DNA of 64,000 nucleotides from JAADJA01 sp963840975 (GTDB lineage Bacteria > Bacteroidota > Bacteroidia > Bacteroidales > JAADJA01): NCBI GenBank assembly GCA_963840975.1, contig CAWJBC010000017.1, forward strand, positions 62,001-126,000, given 5' to 3'. Positions within the stretch are counted from its first letter, which is position 1. Each line of letters starts with the position of its first letter. Positions 7,385-15,751 of this stretch are shown in pieces. A program made the translations under genes and the position numbers. Under the pieces are notes generated by a model, which saw nothing but the letters and a program-made list of their open reading frames with translations, made no database searches and was not told the DNA's origin.

Positions 7385-8164
7385 ATGACCTGGTTAGAAG
7401 CAATTATCATTTCAATCGTTGAAGGCATCACCGAATTCCTTCCCATTTCGTCCACCGGGCACATGATACTTACCCAGGGAATACTTGGAATGGAGACCAA
7501 TGATTTTGTAAAAGCCTTTATCATCAACATACAGTTTGGTGCAATCCTTTCAGTAGTCGTGCTGTATTGGCGCCATTTTATTCAATCGGTAAATTTTTAC
7601 CTGAAACTTTTTGTCGCATTTATCCCTGCTGCCATACTTGGTTTACTTTTCAGCGATTTTATTGACAGCATGTTGGAAAATGTTTACGTGGTTGCCGTTA
7701 CCCTGATCCTTGGTGGAGTTGTGCTTTTGTTTGTTGACAAATGGTTTAACAAAGTATCCGACGACCAAAGCATCCGCTACCCGACGGCTTTCAAAATCGG
7801 ATTGTTTCAGTGCATATCAATGATACCAGGTGTTTCCCGCTCTGCAGCAACAATCATCGGTGGCATGACGCAAAAGCTGAACAGGAAAACGGCAGCGGAA
7901 TTTTCGTTTTTTTTAGCTGTTCCAACCATGTTTGCAGCTTCAGGTTACAAACTGATGTCGAATTACCAGGCGATTGATTCAGGAAACCTGGGCATTTTAA
8001 TCGTCGGTAACATCGTGGCTTTTATCGTAGCAATGATCGCGATCAAATCATTCATTACATTCCTCACCAAACACGGTTTTAAGGTTTTTGGTTACTACAG
8101 GATTATCGTTGGCGTGGTGATATTGGCGCTTATCGCTTTTGGATTTGATTTAACCATAAGCTGA
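7385..8164 (+). CDS. uppP: Undecaprenyl-diphosphatase UppP (BacA)
   Basis: A 259-residue polytopic membrane protein. Both signature motifs are present: EGITEFLPISSTGHMILTQ near the N-terminus and PGVSRSAATIIGGM in the middle, which supply the Glu, Ser and Arg residues of the active site. The enzyme dephosphorylates undecaprenyl diphosphate to recycle the lipid carrier for peptidoglycan and other envelope polymers, and overexpression is known to give bacitracin tolerance. About seven hydrophobic segments are visible. Its stop codon overlaps the truB start by one base (TGATG), indicating translational coupling. Confidence 0.95.
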   Translation: MTWLEAIIISIVEGITEFLPISSTGHMILTQGILGMETNDFVKAFIINIQFGAILSVVVLYWRHFIQSVNFYLKLFVAFIPAAILGLLFSDFIDSMLENVYVVAVTLILGGVVLLFVDKWFNKVSDDQSIRYPTAFKIGLFQCISMIPGVSRSAATIIGGMTQKLNRKTAAEFSFFLAVPTMFAASGYKLMSNYQAIDSGNLGILIVGNIVAFIVAMIAIKSFITFLTKHGFKVFGYYRIIVGVVILALIAFGFDLTIS

Positions 8165-8850
8165 TGACATTTGATTTTGTAAATGGAGAAATTCTGCTGA
8201 TCAATAAGCCTTATGGCTGGACGTCTTTCGATGCGGTAAAAAAAGTAAGGAACCTGATCAAAAAAAACACCCCTGTAAAAAAGATTAAGGTAGGTCATGC
8301 TGGTACGCTCGATCCTTTGGCTTCGGGTTTGCTGATCATCTGTACCGGAAAATTCACCAAACGAATAGAAGAGTTTCAAAACCAGGAAAAAGAGTACACC
8401 GGCACTTTTTTTATCGGTGCAACTACCCCTTCGTACGACAAAGAAACGGAGGTGGATCAGCAGTTTGATACAGAACATATTGATGAGAAATTATTGAGAG
8501 CAACCGCCAAATCTTATATCGGCGAACAGGATCAAATACCTCCAACCTTTTCTGCTGTTAATGTTGGCGGAATCAGGGCATATCATAAAGCCCGAAATAA
8601 GGAAGATTTTGAACTCCCTCCAAAAAGAATAAATATTCTTGAATTTGAGATCATCAATCCGGAGATGCCCGAAATTTCGTTCAAAGTAGTTTGCACAAAA
8701 GGAACTTATATTCGCGCTTTGGCAAGAGATTTTGGAAAGGACTTGAAAAGCGGGGCTTATCTAAGCTCGTTGTGCCGAACCCGTATCGGATCATTCTCCC
8801 TTACAAAAGCAATGACCCTTGAGGAATTTGAAGAAAAAATAAAATTCTGA
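8164..8850 (+). CDS. truB: tRNA pseudouridine(55) synthase TruB
   Basis: A 228-residue enzyme that isomerises U55 to pseudouridine in the T-loop of tRNAs. It starts with ILLINKPYGWTSFDAVKKV, carries the catalytic motif KVGHAGTLDPLASGLLIICT with the conserved Asp in TLDP, and has PPTFSAVNVGGIRAYHKAR and GTYIRALARDFGKDL, all TruB signatures. The length is at the short end for TruB and there is no C-terminal PUA domain, which is common in Bacteroidota. It is translationally coupled to uppP. In many Bacteroidota queA follows directly; here queA is about 27 kb away. Confidence 0.95.
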   Translation: MTFDFVNGEILLINKPYGWTSFDAVKKVRNLIKKNTPVKKIKVGHAGTLDPLASGLLIICTGKFTKRIEEFQNQEKEYTGTFFIGATTPSYDKETEVDQQFDTEHIDEKLLRATAKSYIGEQDQIPPTFSAVNVGGIRAYHKARNKEDFELPPKRINILEFEIINPEMPEISFKVVCTKGTYIRALARDFGKDLKSGAYLSSLCRTRIGSFSLTKAMTLEEFEEKIKF

Positions 8851-8883
8851 AGGGTTTAAACCTGATTATTTTTCCTCTTTGCT

Positions 8884-8928
8884 CTTTCGGATTTGTGAGA
8901 TGGCCTATAGCGTTGGCTAATCCGAAAG
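8884..8928 (+). terminator. Long-loop inverted repeat after truB
   Basis: CTTTCGGATT (8884-8893) and AATCCGAAAG (8919-8928) are a perfect 10-bp inverted repeat with a 25-base loop, 34 bases after the truB stop. The loop is long and no strong T-run follows, so it may be a terminator or a small structured RNA. The rest of the 8851-9014 gap shows nothing recognisable. Confidence 0.4.
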
Positions 8929-9014
8929 TAATATAAAAGGGATTTTGAATCCCATACTATTTCCGTCCGGATTATTCCAGTCACCGGCTCACGCATAAAT
9001 CAGGACGAGCAGAA

Positions 9015-10013
9015 TTAAATTTCCTCAAATATCACTTTGAGTAATGTCTGTCCGACTACCCTTAAAGTTTGCTTATCAATCACACTCAGATTATCTCCGG
9101 TTGTATGCCAGTATTCAAAAAAACTTCCATTTGCAGAACCCGGATCAAGATGGATGATATTAATAGTTGGAATCTTCGCAATTTCATTGATGTATTTATG
9201 ATCATCATCAATGTAACCAACCTGCTCCCACAGGAAATATTCTGTAAAGCCACTACGCTGGGCAGTATTCCAAATCTTTTTCAATATTCCCGGGGCATAC
9301 ATTAAGGAATATCCTTCCATATAAAAACGGGCATTAGCTGCGCCAACCATATCAAGTAAAATTCCGTAGCTGGCAGTATAATCCGGGTCATGCAGATTTT
9401 TTGACCAGTACTGAGAACCTAATCCATATTGATCTTGTTGGTTATTACCAGGATAATCTTTGGGAGGACCATAATCTTCAACATCGAAAAAGATAATGTC
9501 AATGCCAACCGAAGGTTTTGTAATTGAGACCAACCGTGCTATTTCCAACAAAACCCCGACGCCGCTGGCTCCATCGTTTGCCCCGTCAATTGGCGTATTG
9601 TGCAAAGCAGGGTCCGGATCGTGGTCGGCATAAGGTCTGGAATCCCAGTGGGCGCATAAAAGAATTCTTTTAGACTTTTCGGGGTTAAATGAGCCGATGA
9701 TGTTTTTACCATTAAGGACAGTTCCATCATACGCCGCTGTTTTGAATGATTGAACGATAGTCGTATCAGCATAAGCATTCAAAGTATTGATCAAATAATC
9801 GGCACACTGTGAATGATTGGGTGTATTGGGAACCCTGGGTCCAAAGTCAACCTGTTTCTGAACAAAAATGTAAGCCGAATCTGCATTAAATGCCGGAGCG
9901 GCAAATTTGGGTTTATCAGTTGTTTTTCCTGAAGCGGCTTCTTTCTTTTGGTTATCATTGCACGACGCAAAAAGCAAACTGAAAGCCAATCCGATGATCA
10001 TTATTTTTTTCAT
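9015..10013 (-). CDS. M28-family glutaminyl-cyclase-like lipoprotein
   Basis: A 332-residue secreted protein with a lipobox (LLFASC) at residue 18. The mature part has the zinc-site motifs of the M28 / type II glutaminyl cyclase fold: LLCAHWDSRPYADHDPDP, DGANDGASGVGVLLEIARL and FFDVEDYGPPKDYPG, then DDDHKYINE and the final His region (EYWHTTGD). The Asp/Glu/His ligands match the family in which bacterial QCs cyclise N-terminal Gln to pyroglutamate. Many T9SS cargoes expose N-terminal Gln after signal cleavage, so a cyclase fits this organism. A true aminopeptidase is the alternative. It lies 14 bases downstream of the histidine kinase gene on the same strand and may share its transcript. Confidence 0.82.
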   Translation of the reverse strand: MKKIMIIGLAFSLLFASCNDNQKKEAASGKTTDKPKFAAPAFNADSAYIFVQKQVDFGPRVPNTPNHSQCADYLINTLNAYADTTIVQSFKTAAYDGTVLNGKNIIGSFNPEKSKRILLCAHWDSRPYADHDPDPALHNTPIDGANDGASGVGVLLEIARLVSITKPSVGIDIIFFDVEDYGPPKDYPGNNQQDQYGLGSQYWSKNLHDPDYTASYGILLDMVGAANARFYMEGYSLMYAPGILKKIWNTAQRSGFTEYFLWEQVGYIDDDHKYINEIAKIPTINIIHLDPGSANGSFFEYWHTTGDNLSVIDKQTLRVVGQTLLKVIFEEI

Positions 10014-10027
10014 TCGTTTTATAAAAA

Positions 10028-11383
10028 TTAAAAAGTAAGGGTAAAGACCGAACCTTCATCCATTTTCGACTTCACATGAATCGAGCCTTTGTGGAGGTGC
10101 ATAATTTGCCGCGAAAGGCTCAACCCTATCCCAGAACCCTCAGACTTGGAAGTAAAAAAAGGCATAAATATCTTATCAATGATATCAGGTTTAATACCTG
10201 TTCCGTTATCAACGATCTCAATTGCCGTTCTGTTGTTCTGGTTGTTATAAGCCATCATCGAAATTTCCGGATTTTCTTTGTTCTTCACGGCGTCAATGGC
10301 ATTCAGCAATAGATTGATGATCACCTGGTCGAGAAGGTCAGGATCAGCCGTGAGCATCAGGTCTGAAGGGATCACCCTGCAATTGCATTTAACGTTTAGT
10401 TTTTCAATTTTGGGTTTTAGCAGCAACTCCGCCCGGTCAAAAGCCTCCCTGACATTGAAATACCTGAAATTCGGCTTGGGTATACGCGTTAGGTTGCGGT
10501 AAATATCCACAAAATTCAGCAGACCCTGGCTGCGATTTTTTATTGTAACCAGTGCATTCTCAATATTCTCAATATCATCTTCATCCAATATCTTCATTGC
10601 CGGACGATTGGTTTCGGTGTCTATCATCATTTCATGCACTGTTGAAGCCAATGATGAGATGGGAGTGATAGAATTCATGATCTCATGCGTTAGCACCCTG
10701 ATCAATCGTTGCCACGATTCAATTTCTTTATCTTCCAATTCGGCATGGATGTCATGAAAAGCCACAAGTGTATATTCTTCACCCCGCATCCTGAATTCAG
10801 TTGCATAAAGCGACAATTGCTTCATTTCATCCTCCGTAAAAATCTTCACCAATGTTTTGTCACCCGCAGTAAGTTTGCCAAGAATTTCAGGTAACTCCAA
10901 TTTTACATCTTTCAGGTCCTGAATATTCCGGAGTATCGTTTTCCCGAATAATTTCTTAGCCGTATTATTGAACATATCAACCTTCCCATCCTTGTCATAA
11001 CAAATGATTCCGATATTAACATGCTGCACCACAGTCTGGAGGTAATTATAATGCTCTTCCTTTTCGGCGCGGCTCTTTTTGAATTCTTCTATCACCTGGT
11101 TAAAGGATTTGTTGAGCCTTTCAAAACTTTTACCCAGTTTATTATCGGTAAAAGATGTGGCAAAATCAGAATGCCTGATGCTGTCGAAAAAGAGGGTGAG
11201 CTTGGCGTTGGTTTTATTCACATAGTTGACCAGCCAGTAAGTTTCAAGAGCGATCACCAGTCCCAGGATAATGCTGCTGACTTCGTGTTTTGCAACAGTA
11301 ACAAGGTACACGAAAAGAAATATGCTTGCAAGCAACAGCAATACTCTCACCACAACATGAAAGGAAAAGCGGTTATAGTTCAT
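10028..11383 (-). CDS. Sensor histidine kinase (NtrY-like)
   Basis: About 451 residues. Two close membrane segments (about residues 9-50) are followed by a helical linker, a PAS domain (VVQHVNIGIICYDKDGKVDM), the HisKA box with the phospho-accepting His (RVLTHEIMNSITPIS) and the ATPase domain. The ATPase shows the N-box (VIINLLLNAIDAVKNKEN), G1 box (VDNGTGIKPDIIDKIF) and G2 box (SEGSGIGLSLSRQIM). The arrangement resembles NtrY-type kinases, whose partners are NtrC-family regulators such as the gene just upstream. The first ATG at 11383 lies inside the end of the regulator gene, so the two are translationally coupled. The signal sensed is not evident. Confidence 0.88.
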   Translation of the reverse strand: MNYNRFSFHVVVRVLLLLASIFLFVYLVTVAKHEVSSIILGLVIALETYWLVNYVNKTNAKLTLFFDSIRHSDFATSFTDNKLGKSFERLNKSFNQVIEEFKKSRAEKEEHYNYLQTVVQHVNIGIICYDKDGKVDMFNNTAKKLFGKTILRNIQDLKDVKLELPEILGKLTAGDKTLVKIFTEDEMKQLSLYATEFRMRGEEYTLVAFHDIHAELEDKEIESWQRLIRVLTHEIMNSITPISSLASTVHEMMIDTETNRPAMKILDEDDIENIENALVTIKNRSQGLLNFVDIYRNLTRIPKPNFRYFNVREAFDRAELLLKPKIEKLNVKCNCRVIPSDLMLTADPDLLDQVIINLLLNAIDAVKNKENPEISMMAYNNQNNRTAIEIVDNGTGIKPDIIDKIFMPFFTSKSEGSGIGLSLSRQIMHLHKGSIHVKSKMDEGSVFTLTF

Positions 11384-12749
11384 ATTTTTCAATTCTGCGG
11401 TACAAGGAAGCCCTTGTCAATCCTAATTCCTTTGCTGCTTTGCTGATGTTTCCCCCATATTTGTCAATGACCTTTCTGATGAGCATTTTCTCTGTATCTT
11501 CCAGGTTAAGTGATGTGGAGTTGAGATCGTCCATTTTATTTTCCATTTGAGATAGGAAAAAATCCGTTGGCTCCAGCATTTGCGACTCGCTCATGATCAC
11601 CGCCCTTTCAACTGAGTGTTGCAACTCCCTGATGTTGCCGGGCCAATTGTGTTTTTCAAGGCGTTTGAGGGTAGAGGCGCTTACTCGTTTTAAAGGAATA
11701 TTGTACTTTTTACAATAAATCTTTAAAAAATGGTCAATGAGGGGAGGCAAATCGTCAAGCCGGTCTTTGAGCGACGGAACCTTCACCTCCACAGTATTGA
11801 TCCTGTATAGCAGATCCTGCCTGAATTTATTCTCCTGCACCATCTGGTAAAGCGGCATGTTGGTAGCGCAAATCAACCTCACATCAATCGGAATTTCTTT
11901 ATTGGTTCCCAGCCTCACCACCTTTCTGTTTTGCAGCACGCTCAACAGCTTACTTTGGAGCGCAAGTGTCAGGTTTCCGATTTCATCCAGGAAGATGGTT
12001 CCCTTGTTGGCTGCTTCAAACCTGCCCGCCCTATCCTCAATGGCATCCGTAAAAGCTCCTTTTTTCGATCCGAAAAGTTCACTTTCAAATAATGTTTCAC
12101 TAATGGCACCCAGGTCAACACTGATGAAGACTTCATTTTTACGGCTCGATGCTTTGTGGATGGCACGGGCGACCAATTCCTTACCGGTTCCGTTCTCGCC
12201 AAGAATAAGAACATTGGCTTCGGTTGCCGCTACTTTTTGAACCGAACCCAAAAGCTGTTCCATTGCCTGCGATTGTCCTATGATTTCGCTGTACGCCTGA
12301 TCGGAATCGGCAATCAAAACCTTTTGCTTGGTTCTCAGGTCTTCCAGTTCTTTCTTCGATTCCCTTACCTTCAGGTTAGCCGTAATGGTGGCAAGTAGTT
12401 TCTTGTTTTCCCAGGGCTTCAGCAGGAAATTGGTAGCCCCTTCTTTGATTCCCTGAACCGCCAGTTCAATGTCGCCGTATCCCGTAATGAAAATCACCAC
12501 CGCCGCCGGATCGGTTTCAAGTATCACATTCAGCCAGTGAAAACCTTCTTTTCCGCTGGTGGCATCCTTCGAAAAATTCATGTCAAGAAGAATGACATCG
12601 TAGTTTTCATTTGCCAGAAGATTGGGAATATTCTCCGGGCTTTTTTCGGTATGCACAATATCAAAGTGTTGTTTCAAAAAAAGTTTCGCCGCTAACAACA
12701 CATCCTGATCATCGTCAACGATTAAAATTTTTGCTTCTAATTTACTCAT
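11373..12749 (-). CDS. Sigma-54 dependent NtrC-type response regulator
   Basis: A 458-residue activator of three domains. A receiver domain carries the phosphorylated Asp at D56 (VILLDMNF) and the acidic pocket in IVDDDQD. The AAA+ domain has Walker A GENGTGKELVAR near residue 184, the sigma-54 contact loop in the form GAFTDA rather than the classical GAFTGA, and FLDEIGNLTLALQ (Walker B). A C-terminal Fis-type helix-turn-helix (NISKAAKELGLTRASLYRRI) follows. It should activate RNA polymerase with sigma-54 at -24/-12 promoters when phosphorylated by the kinase encoded next. A TATCTTTG box at 12789-12796 lies just upstream. The receiver loop after D56 holds an insert (SKDATSGKEGF) often seen in Bacteroidota relatives. 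Confidence 0.92.
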   Translation of the reverse strand: MSKLEAKILIVDDDQDVLLAAKLFLKQHFDIVHTEKSPENIPNLLANENYDVILLDMNFSKDATSGKEGFHWLNVILETDPAAVVIFITGYGDIELAVQGIKEGATNFLLKPWENKKLLATITANLKVRESKKELEDLRTKQKVLIADSDQAYSEIIGQSQAMEQLLGSVQKVAATEANVLILGENGTGKELVARAIHKASSRKNEVFISVDLGAISETLFESELFGSKKGAFTDAIEDRAGRFEAANKGTIFLDEIGNLTLALQSKLLSVLQNRKVVRLGTNKEIPIDVRLICATNMPLYQMVQENKFRQDLLYRINTVEVKVPSLKDRLDDLPPLIDHFLKIYCKKYNIPLKRVSASTLKRLEKHNWPGNIRELQHSVERAVIMSESQMLEPTDFFLSQMENKMDDLNSTSLNLEDTEKMLIRKVIDKYGGNISKAAKELGLTRASLYRRIEKYEL

Positions 12750-12788
12750 CCTGATATGCTAATTGATAAACCTTTGTTACTCAAAGGG

Positions 12789-12796
12789 CAAAGATA
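12789..12796 (-). promoter_or_regulatory. -7 promoter box for the NtrC-type regulator operon
   Basis: TATCTTTG on the minus strand, 40 bases before the ATG at 12749, fits the Bacteroidota box. It probably drives the regulator, kinase and cyclase genes together. Confidence 0.45.
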
Positions 12797-12875
12797 AATA
12801 ATTGTTCGGAATCGAACATCGAAGTTTTAAAGAATTCTAATGACTCTCAGTCATCGGATGAATCAAAGTTTTACT

Positions 12876-12985
12876 TTATTGATAAATCATCTTTTCCGTA
12901 ATCACCTTATCCCCTGCCTGTAACTTAATAAAATATATTCACTTTGTCTGGATTGAAAGACCAACTGAGTGATGCCCTGTTGTAA
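12876..12985 (-). pseudogene. Remnant of a T9SS type A sorting domain
   Basis: Read on the minus strand, this stretch encodes IYFIKLQAGDKVITEKMIYQ followed by a stop. It closely matches the end of the sorting domain at 15493-15735 (IYFVQLQAGDNVVTEKVVYQ). Base-by-base comparison shows that the Gly codon before IYF has become TGA and that one base is missing further upstream, at the GITQ/V position, so the frame is broken. Nothing readable remains above it apart from a few codons (QGIT). It is the 3' tail of a lost secreted-protein gene. Confidence 0.75.
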
Positions 12986-13073
12986 AATCGAACATGGAAG
13001 AATAATGAATTTATTCCTTGCCCCCTCCTTATACCAAATTTGTCTTCAAAAAATCGGATGAAAGAGAATTCTA

Positions 13074-13739
13074 TCATTCGTTATGATGAAACTTGCAGAT
13101 AACATATTCAATTCCCAATTTGACTCCCAGTAAAAATCTGTCATCAGTTAGGTTTTTGTAATTTGGTCTATAATTATCATAATGATCAAGGACAAATTTA
13201 AAATCAATAAAAGGAGATAAATTAAGGATCAACCTCTGATTAAATGCATGCGAAACATTCATTCCCATTCTTAAAGATATCCCGGTTTTCTGATCTGCAT
13301 CAACATCATTTTCATATACCGGACCACCATAAGTATGATAAGATACAATATCATAATCCAGAATATTATTAAAAATAATGCCACCGACGAATTGAACATT
13401 AAATTTTCTTGACGGCTCGTGTCCATAAGTAATCAAAAGAGGAATATTTAAATAGCTTAATCTATAATCTCTTCTTATTAATTGGTCAAAAGATGAAGGG
13501 TCTCCATAATAGTATGAATTTTTGGTTGAATAATTTATTCCAGAACTAACTTTAAAATTATCATTGCTATACGAGAACAAAATTGAATACCCATAATTAA
13601 AATAATTCTTCCTGTTTTGACTTATCAAATAGTGGAAAAAATTCATGTCAACTTCTGCTGATAATTTTTCAGGTCGCTGACAAAATGAATCTATGGTAAT
13701 GACAATTATTACTGTCAGAATGATTATCTTGAATCGCAT
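13074..13739 (-). CDS. Outer membrane beta-barrel protein (PorT-like)
   Basis: A 221-residue protein with a signal peptide (MRFKIIILTVIIVITIDSFC then QRPEK). The rest alternates short amphipathic strands with turns (YSILFSYSNDNFKVSSGINYS, KFNVQFVGGIIFNNI, LILNLSPFIDFKFVLDHYDN, FLLGVKLGIEYVI) and ends near an aromatic strand, as in the small outer membrane barrel families related to PorT. It starts one base after the GH16 gene's stop on the same strand, so the pair is co-transcribed. The barrel may assist uptake or anchoring for that glucanase; this is inference from position. Base composition is AT-rich like its neighbours. Confidence 0.65.
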   Translation of the reverse strand: MRFKIIILTVIIVITIDSFCQRPEKLSAEVDMNFFHYLISQNRKNYFNYGYSILFSYSNDNFKVSSGINYSTKNSYYYGDPSSFDQLIRRDYRLSYLNIPLLITYGHEPSRKFNVQFVGGIIFNNILDYDIVSYHTYGGPVYENDVDADQKTGISLRMGMNVSHAFNQRLILNLSPFIDFKFVLDHYDNYRPNYKNLTDDRFLLGVKLGIEYVICKFHHNE

Positions 13740-13740
13740 T

Positions 13741-15252
13741 CTATTGTATAATTAATTTTTTGGTTATGGTTTCACTTGTTTCAATATTTATCAAATTTAA
13801 AAAATAAATACCCTTTGATAAAAAGGTTGGATTTAAATGAAGTATTTTTTCATTAATTTTTTCATTTGAATACATTAACCTGTTTGAGATGTCAAAAATC
13901 ATAAGCATATAGTTTTTATAATCCTTGTTACCAAAATCTATTGTAAAATTTCCATTAGAAGGGTTTGGGAAAATGTTTACACTTGAGCTTGCCGATGTCG
14001 ACAAAATTTTTTCCAATTGGGTATCTTTATAAGTTGAATCATCATTTTCTTCAACTAGTAGACTATTCAAAGAATTTGAATTGCATAAAGTTGCATCTAA
14101 TTTAGTTGTAAAACTTGAACTTGGTTCTACCTTAAATCCATTCAATAATTTAATACTATTTTTTGCTATTATTCTTAGCTGCTGTCCTGATTGTACCTCA
14201 TAATTGCAATTAATTGTTACATCTTCACCTACTATTACATTAAAATCTTCATCGCTTAATGGATATTGTGCTGCATCAATAATATTAATATTCTGACATG
14301 GCTTCCGTTGATAATATCTTACCCAATCAACCTCCATTTGACTTGGGAAAGGAGTTGATTCATCAGGCTCCCTATTATTACCATATTCATCATATCCATA
14401 TTGAATCGCAACATTCAGAACTATTGCCATCGCACCTAATGGATATATTGTGTTAAATTTATATTCATGAAATGCTTCTAGTAAACAACCTATTGTTTGA
14501 CCATTAATAAAATACCACAAATAATCCGTTCTTTTTAAATCACCATCTACAAACCATTGCAATTTATCAAAATCCCAAATAACAGTAAATATATGAAAAT
14601 CTTGGGAAAAATCATTGTCGGCATAATCGGTATGGCACATTTTAGATTCTGGATAGGCATAATATCTGTGATGAACTGTCATATTGTGAACTTTCGCAAG
14701 CTTACTAGGATCATAGTTGTTCCAAATATCCGATTCATTCCAAAACTCAAAAATATCAACCTCATTATGAGTAGGATTCTCACCATATGTCCAGAAAGCA
14801 GGCCAAAATCCTTTTCCTTTTGGAATTTTTATTCTTGCTTCAAATGCTCCATAGCCGAAATTATATTTTGACCAAATTTCACCTGTTGAATAATTGAAGT
14901 TTTCGTAAATTATTATAAGGGGGTCCCAGCTAATGACAACAGGCATATTATTTAATAATTCTTCTTTTGATATTATTTTTAATACACCATTTTCAATTTC
15001 AATATTTTCAGGTTTATGCCATGCTTTTTGCGATGTAAATTCCACGTCCCTTGGTACACCTGTTATGGGAGACCAATTCTTTTGATCTAATTCATTCCCA
15101 TTAAAATCATCTTCAAATACAAGTACCCAAGGATTATCATCGCATATATAATAGTTTTGAATAGGACTTGCAACAAAATAATCACACAGTACCTGGCAAA
15201 ACATTTTATTGTAAATAAGAGCGAATATTAATACGAAAAAAATACTTTTCAT
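13741..15252 (-). CDS. GH16 glycoside hydrolase with T9SS sorting domain
   Basis: A 503-residue secreted enzyme. It has a signal peptide (residues 1-19) and then a GH16 domain at about residues 40-310 with WVLVFEDDFNGNELDQKNW at its start and the catalytic motif NEVDIFEFWNE (nucleophile E164, D166, acid/base E169). Conserved aromatic strands follow (FHIFTVIWDFDKLQWFVDG, MEVDWVRYYQ). After the enzyme come a small beta linker (AKNSIKLLNGFKVEPSSSF, common in T9SS proteins) and a type A sorting domain (IFPNPSNGNFTIDF ... KKLIIQ). GH16 members retain-cleave beta-1,3/1,4-glucans, agar, carrageenan or porphyran; laminarin-like glucan is the most usual. The enzyme is released to or tethered on the cell surface. 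The beta-barrel gene follows after one base. Confidence 0.9.
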   Translation of the reverse strand: MKSIFFVLIFALIYNKMFCQVLCDYFVASPIQNYYICDDNPWVLVFEDDFNGNELDQKNWSPITGVPRDVEFTSQKAWHKPENIEIENGVLKIISKEELLNNMPVVISWDPLIIIYENFNYSTGEIWSKYNFGYGAFEARIKIPKGKGFWPAFWTYGENPTHNEVDIFEFWNESDIWNNYDPSKLAKVHNMTVHHRYYAYPESKMCHTDYADNDFSQDFHIFTVIWDFDKLQWFVDGDLKRTDYLWYFINGQTIGCLLEAFHEYKFNTIYPLGAMAIVLNVAIQYGYDEYGNNREPDESTPFPSQMEVDWVRYYQRKPCQNINIIDAAQYPLSDEDFNVIVGEDVTINCNYEVQSGQQLRIIAKNSIKLLNGFKVEPSSSFTTKLDATLCNSNSLNSLLVEENDDSTYKDTQLEKILSTSASSSVNIFPNPSNGNFTIDFGNKDYKNYMLMIFDISNRLMYSNEKINEKILHLNPTFLSKGIYFLNLINIETSETITKKLIIQ

Positions 15253-15264
15253 AACTTTTATTTT

Positions 15265-15470
15265 TTAATTTGATTTTTTTAAAGATTCCATTTCTTTCTG
15301 TATATTAATGATATACAGTGTCAACTCCTCAATTTCTTGCAACAGCAGTGCATTCATCACTATAAAAATAATTCCATTTTTAACCTATGCTTCCTTGGCA
15401 ATTTCAAATTTTCTTTTCTATTGTCAGCGCCCCGCTTCATCACTAATGTATCGTATAGCATCATTGAATC
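15265..15470 (-). pseudogene. Remnant of a coiled-coil C-terminus
   Basis: On the minus strand a continuous stretch reads VKNGIIFIVMNALLLQEIEE then LTLYIINIQKEMESLKKSN and a stop at 15265. Just upstream the same frame gives KFEIAKEA and a TAG, and a second frame gives YDTLVMKRGADN. The pieces join only if a frameshift and an in-frame stop are accepted. It is the decayed end of a protein with a C-terminal coiled coil, the kind found after tail-fibre-like domains in Bacteroidota; the parent is not otherwise identifiable. It lies between the GH16 gene and the detached sorting domain. Confidence 0.6.
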
Positions 15471-15492
15471 AGGTAAAAATCATCATCCTGTT

Positions 15493-15735
15493 TTACTGAT
15501 AAACCACCTTTTCCGTGACCACATTATCCCCAGCTTGTAGCTGAACGAAATATATACCCTTTGCCTGGTCTGAAATATCCACCTGAGTTATACCTGGCTG
15601 TGCATGTTGCTTGGTATAAACCGGTTTGCCAATCATGTTAAAAACCTCTATTGAATATTCTGAATAGTTTGCATCATTCCATTCAATACTGAAAATTCCA
15701 GGATGGGGATTAGGGTAAATTTTTAGGCTTTCCAC
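15493..15735 (-). pseudogene. Detached T9SS sorting domain of the upstream protease
   Basis: Encodes a T9SS type A sorting domain: LKIYPNPHPGIFSIEWND, YSIEVFNMIGKPVY, GITQVDISDQAKGIYFVQLQ, TEKVVYQ and stop. There is no independent start or signal peptide. The frame stays open upstream through QAYSNTSINVESL to the 7-T run at 15768-15774 (A7 on the coding strand), where the protease frame ends prematurely. Removing one A from the run joins the protease to this domain, giving a product of about 612 residues. This is therefore the protease's own C-terminus, separated by a one-base insertion. Confidence 0.8.
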
Positions 15736-15751
15736 ATTAATTGAAGTGTTA

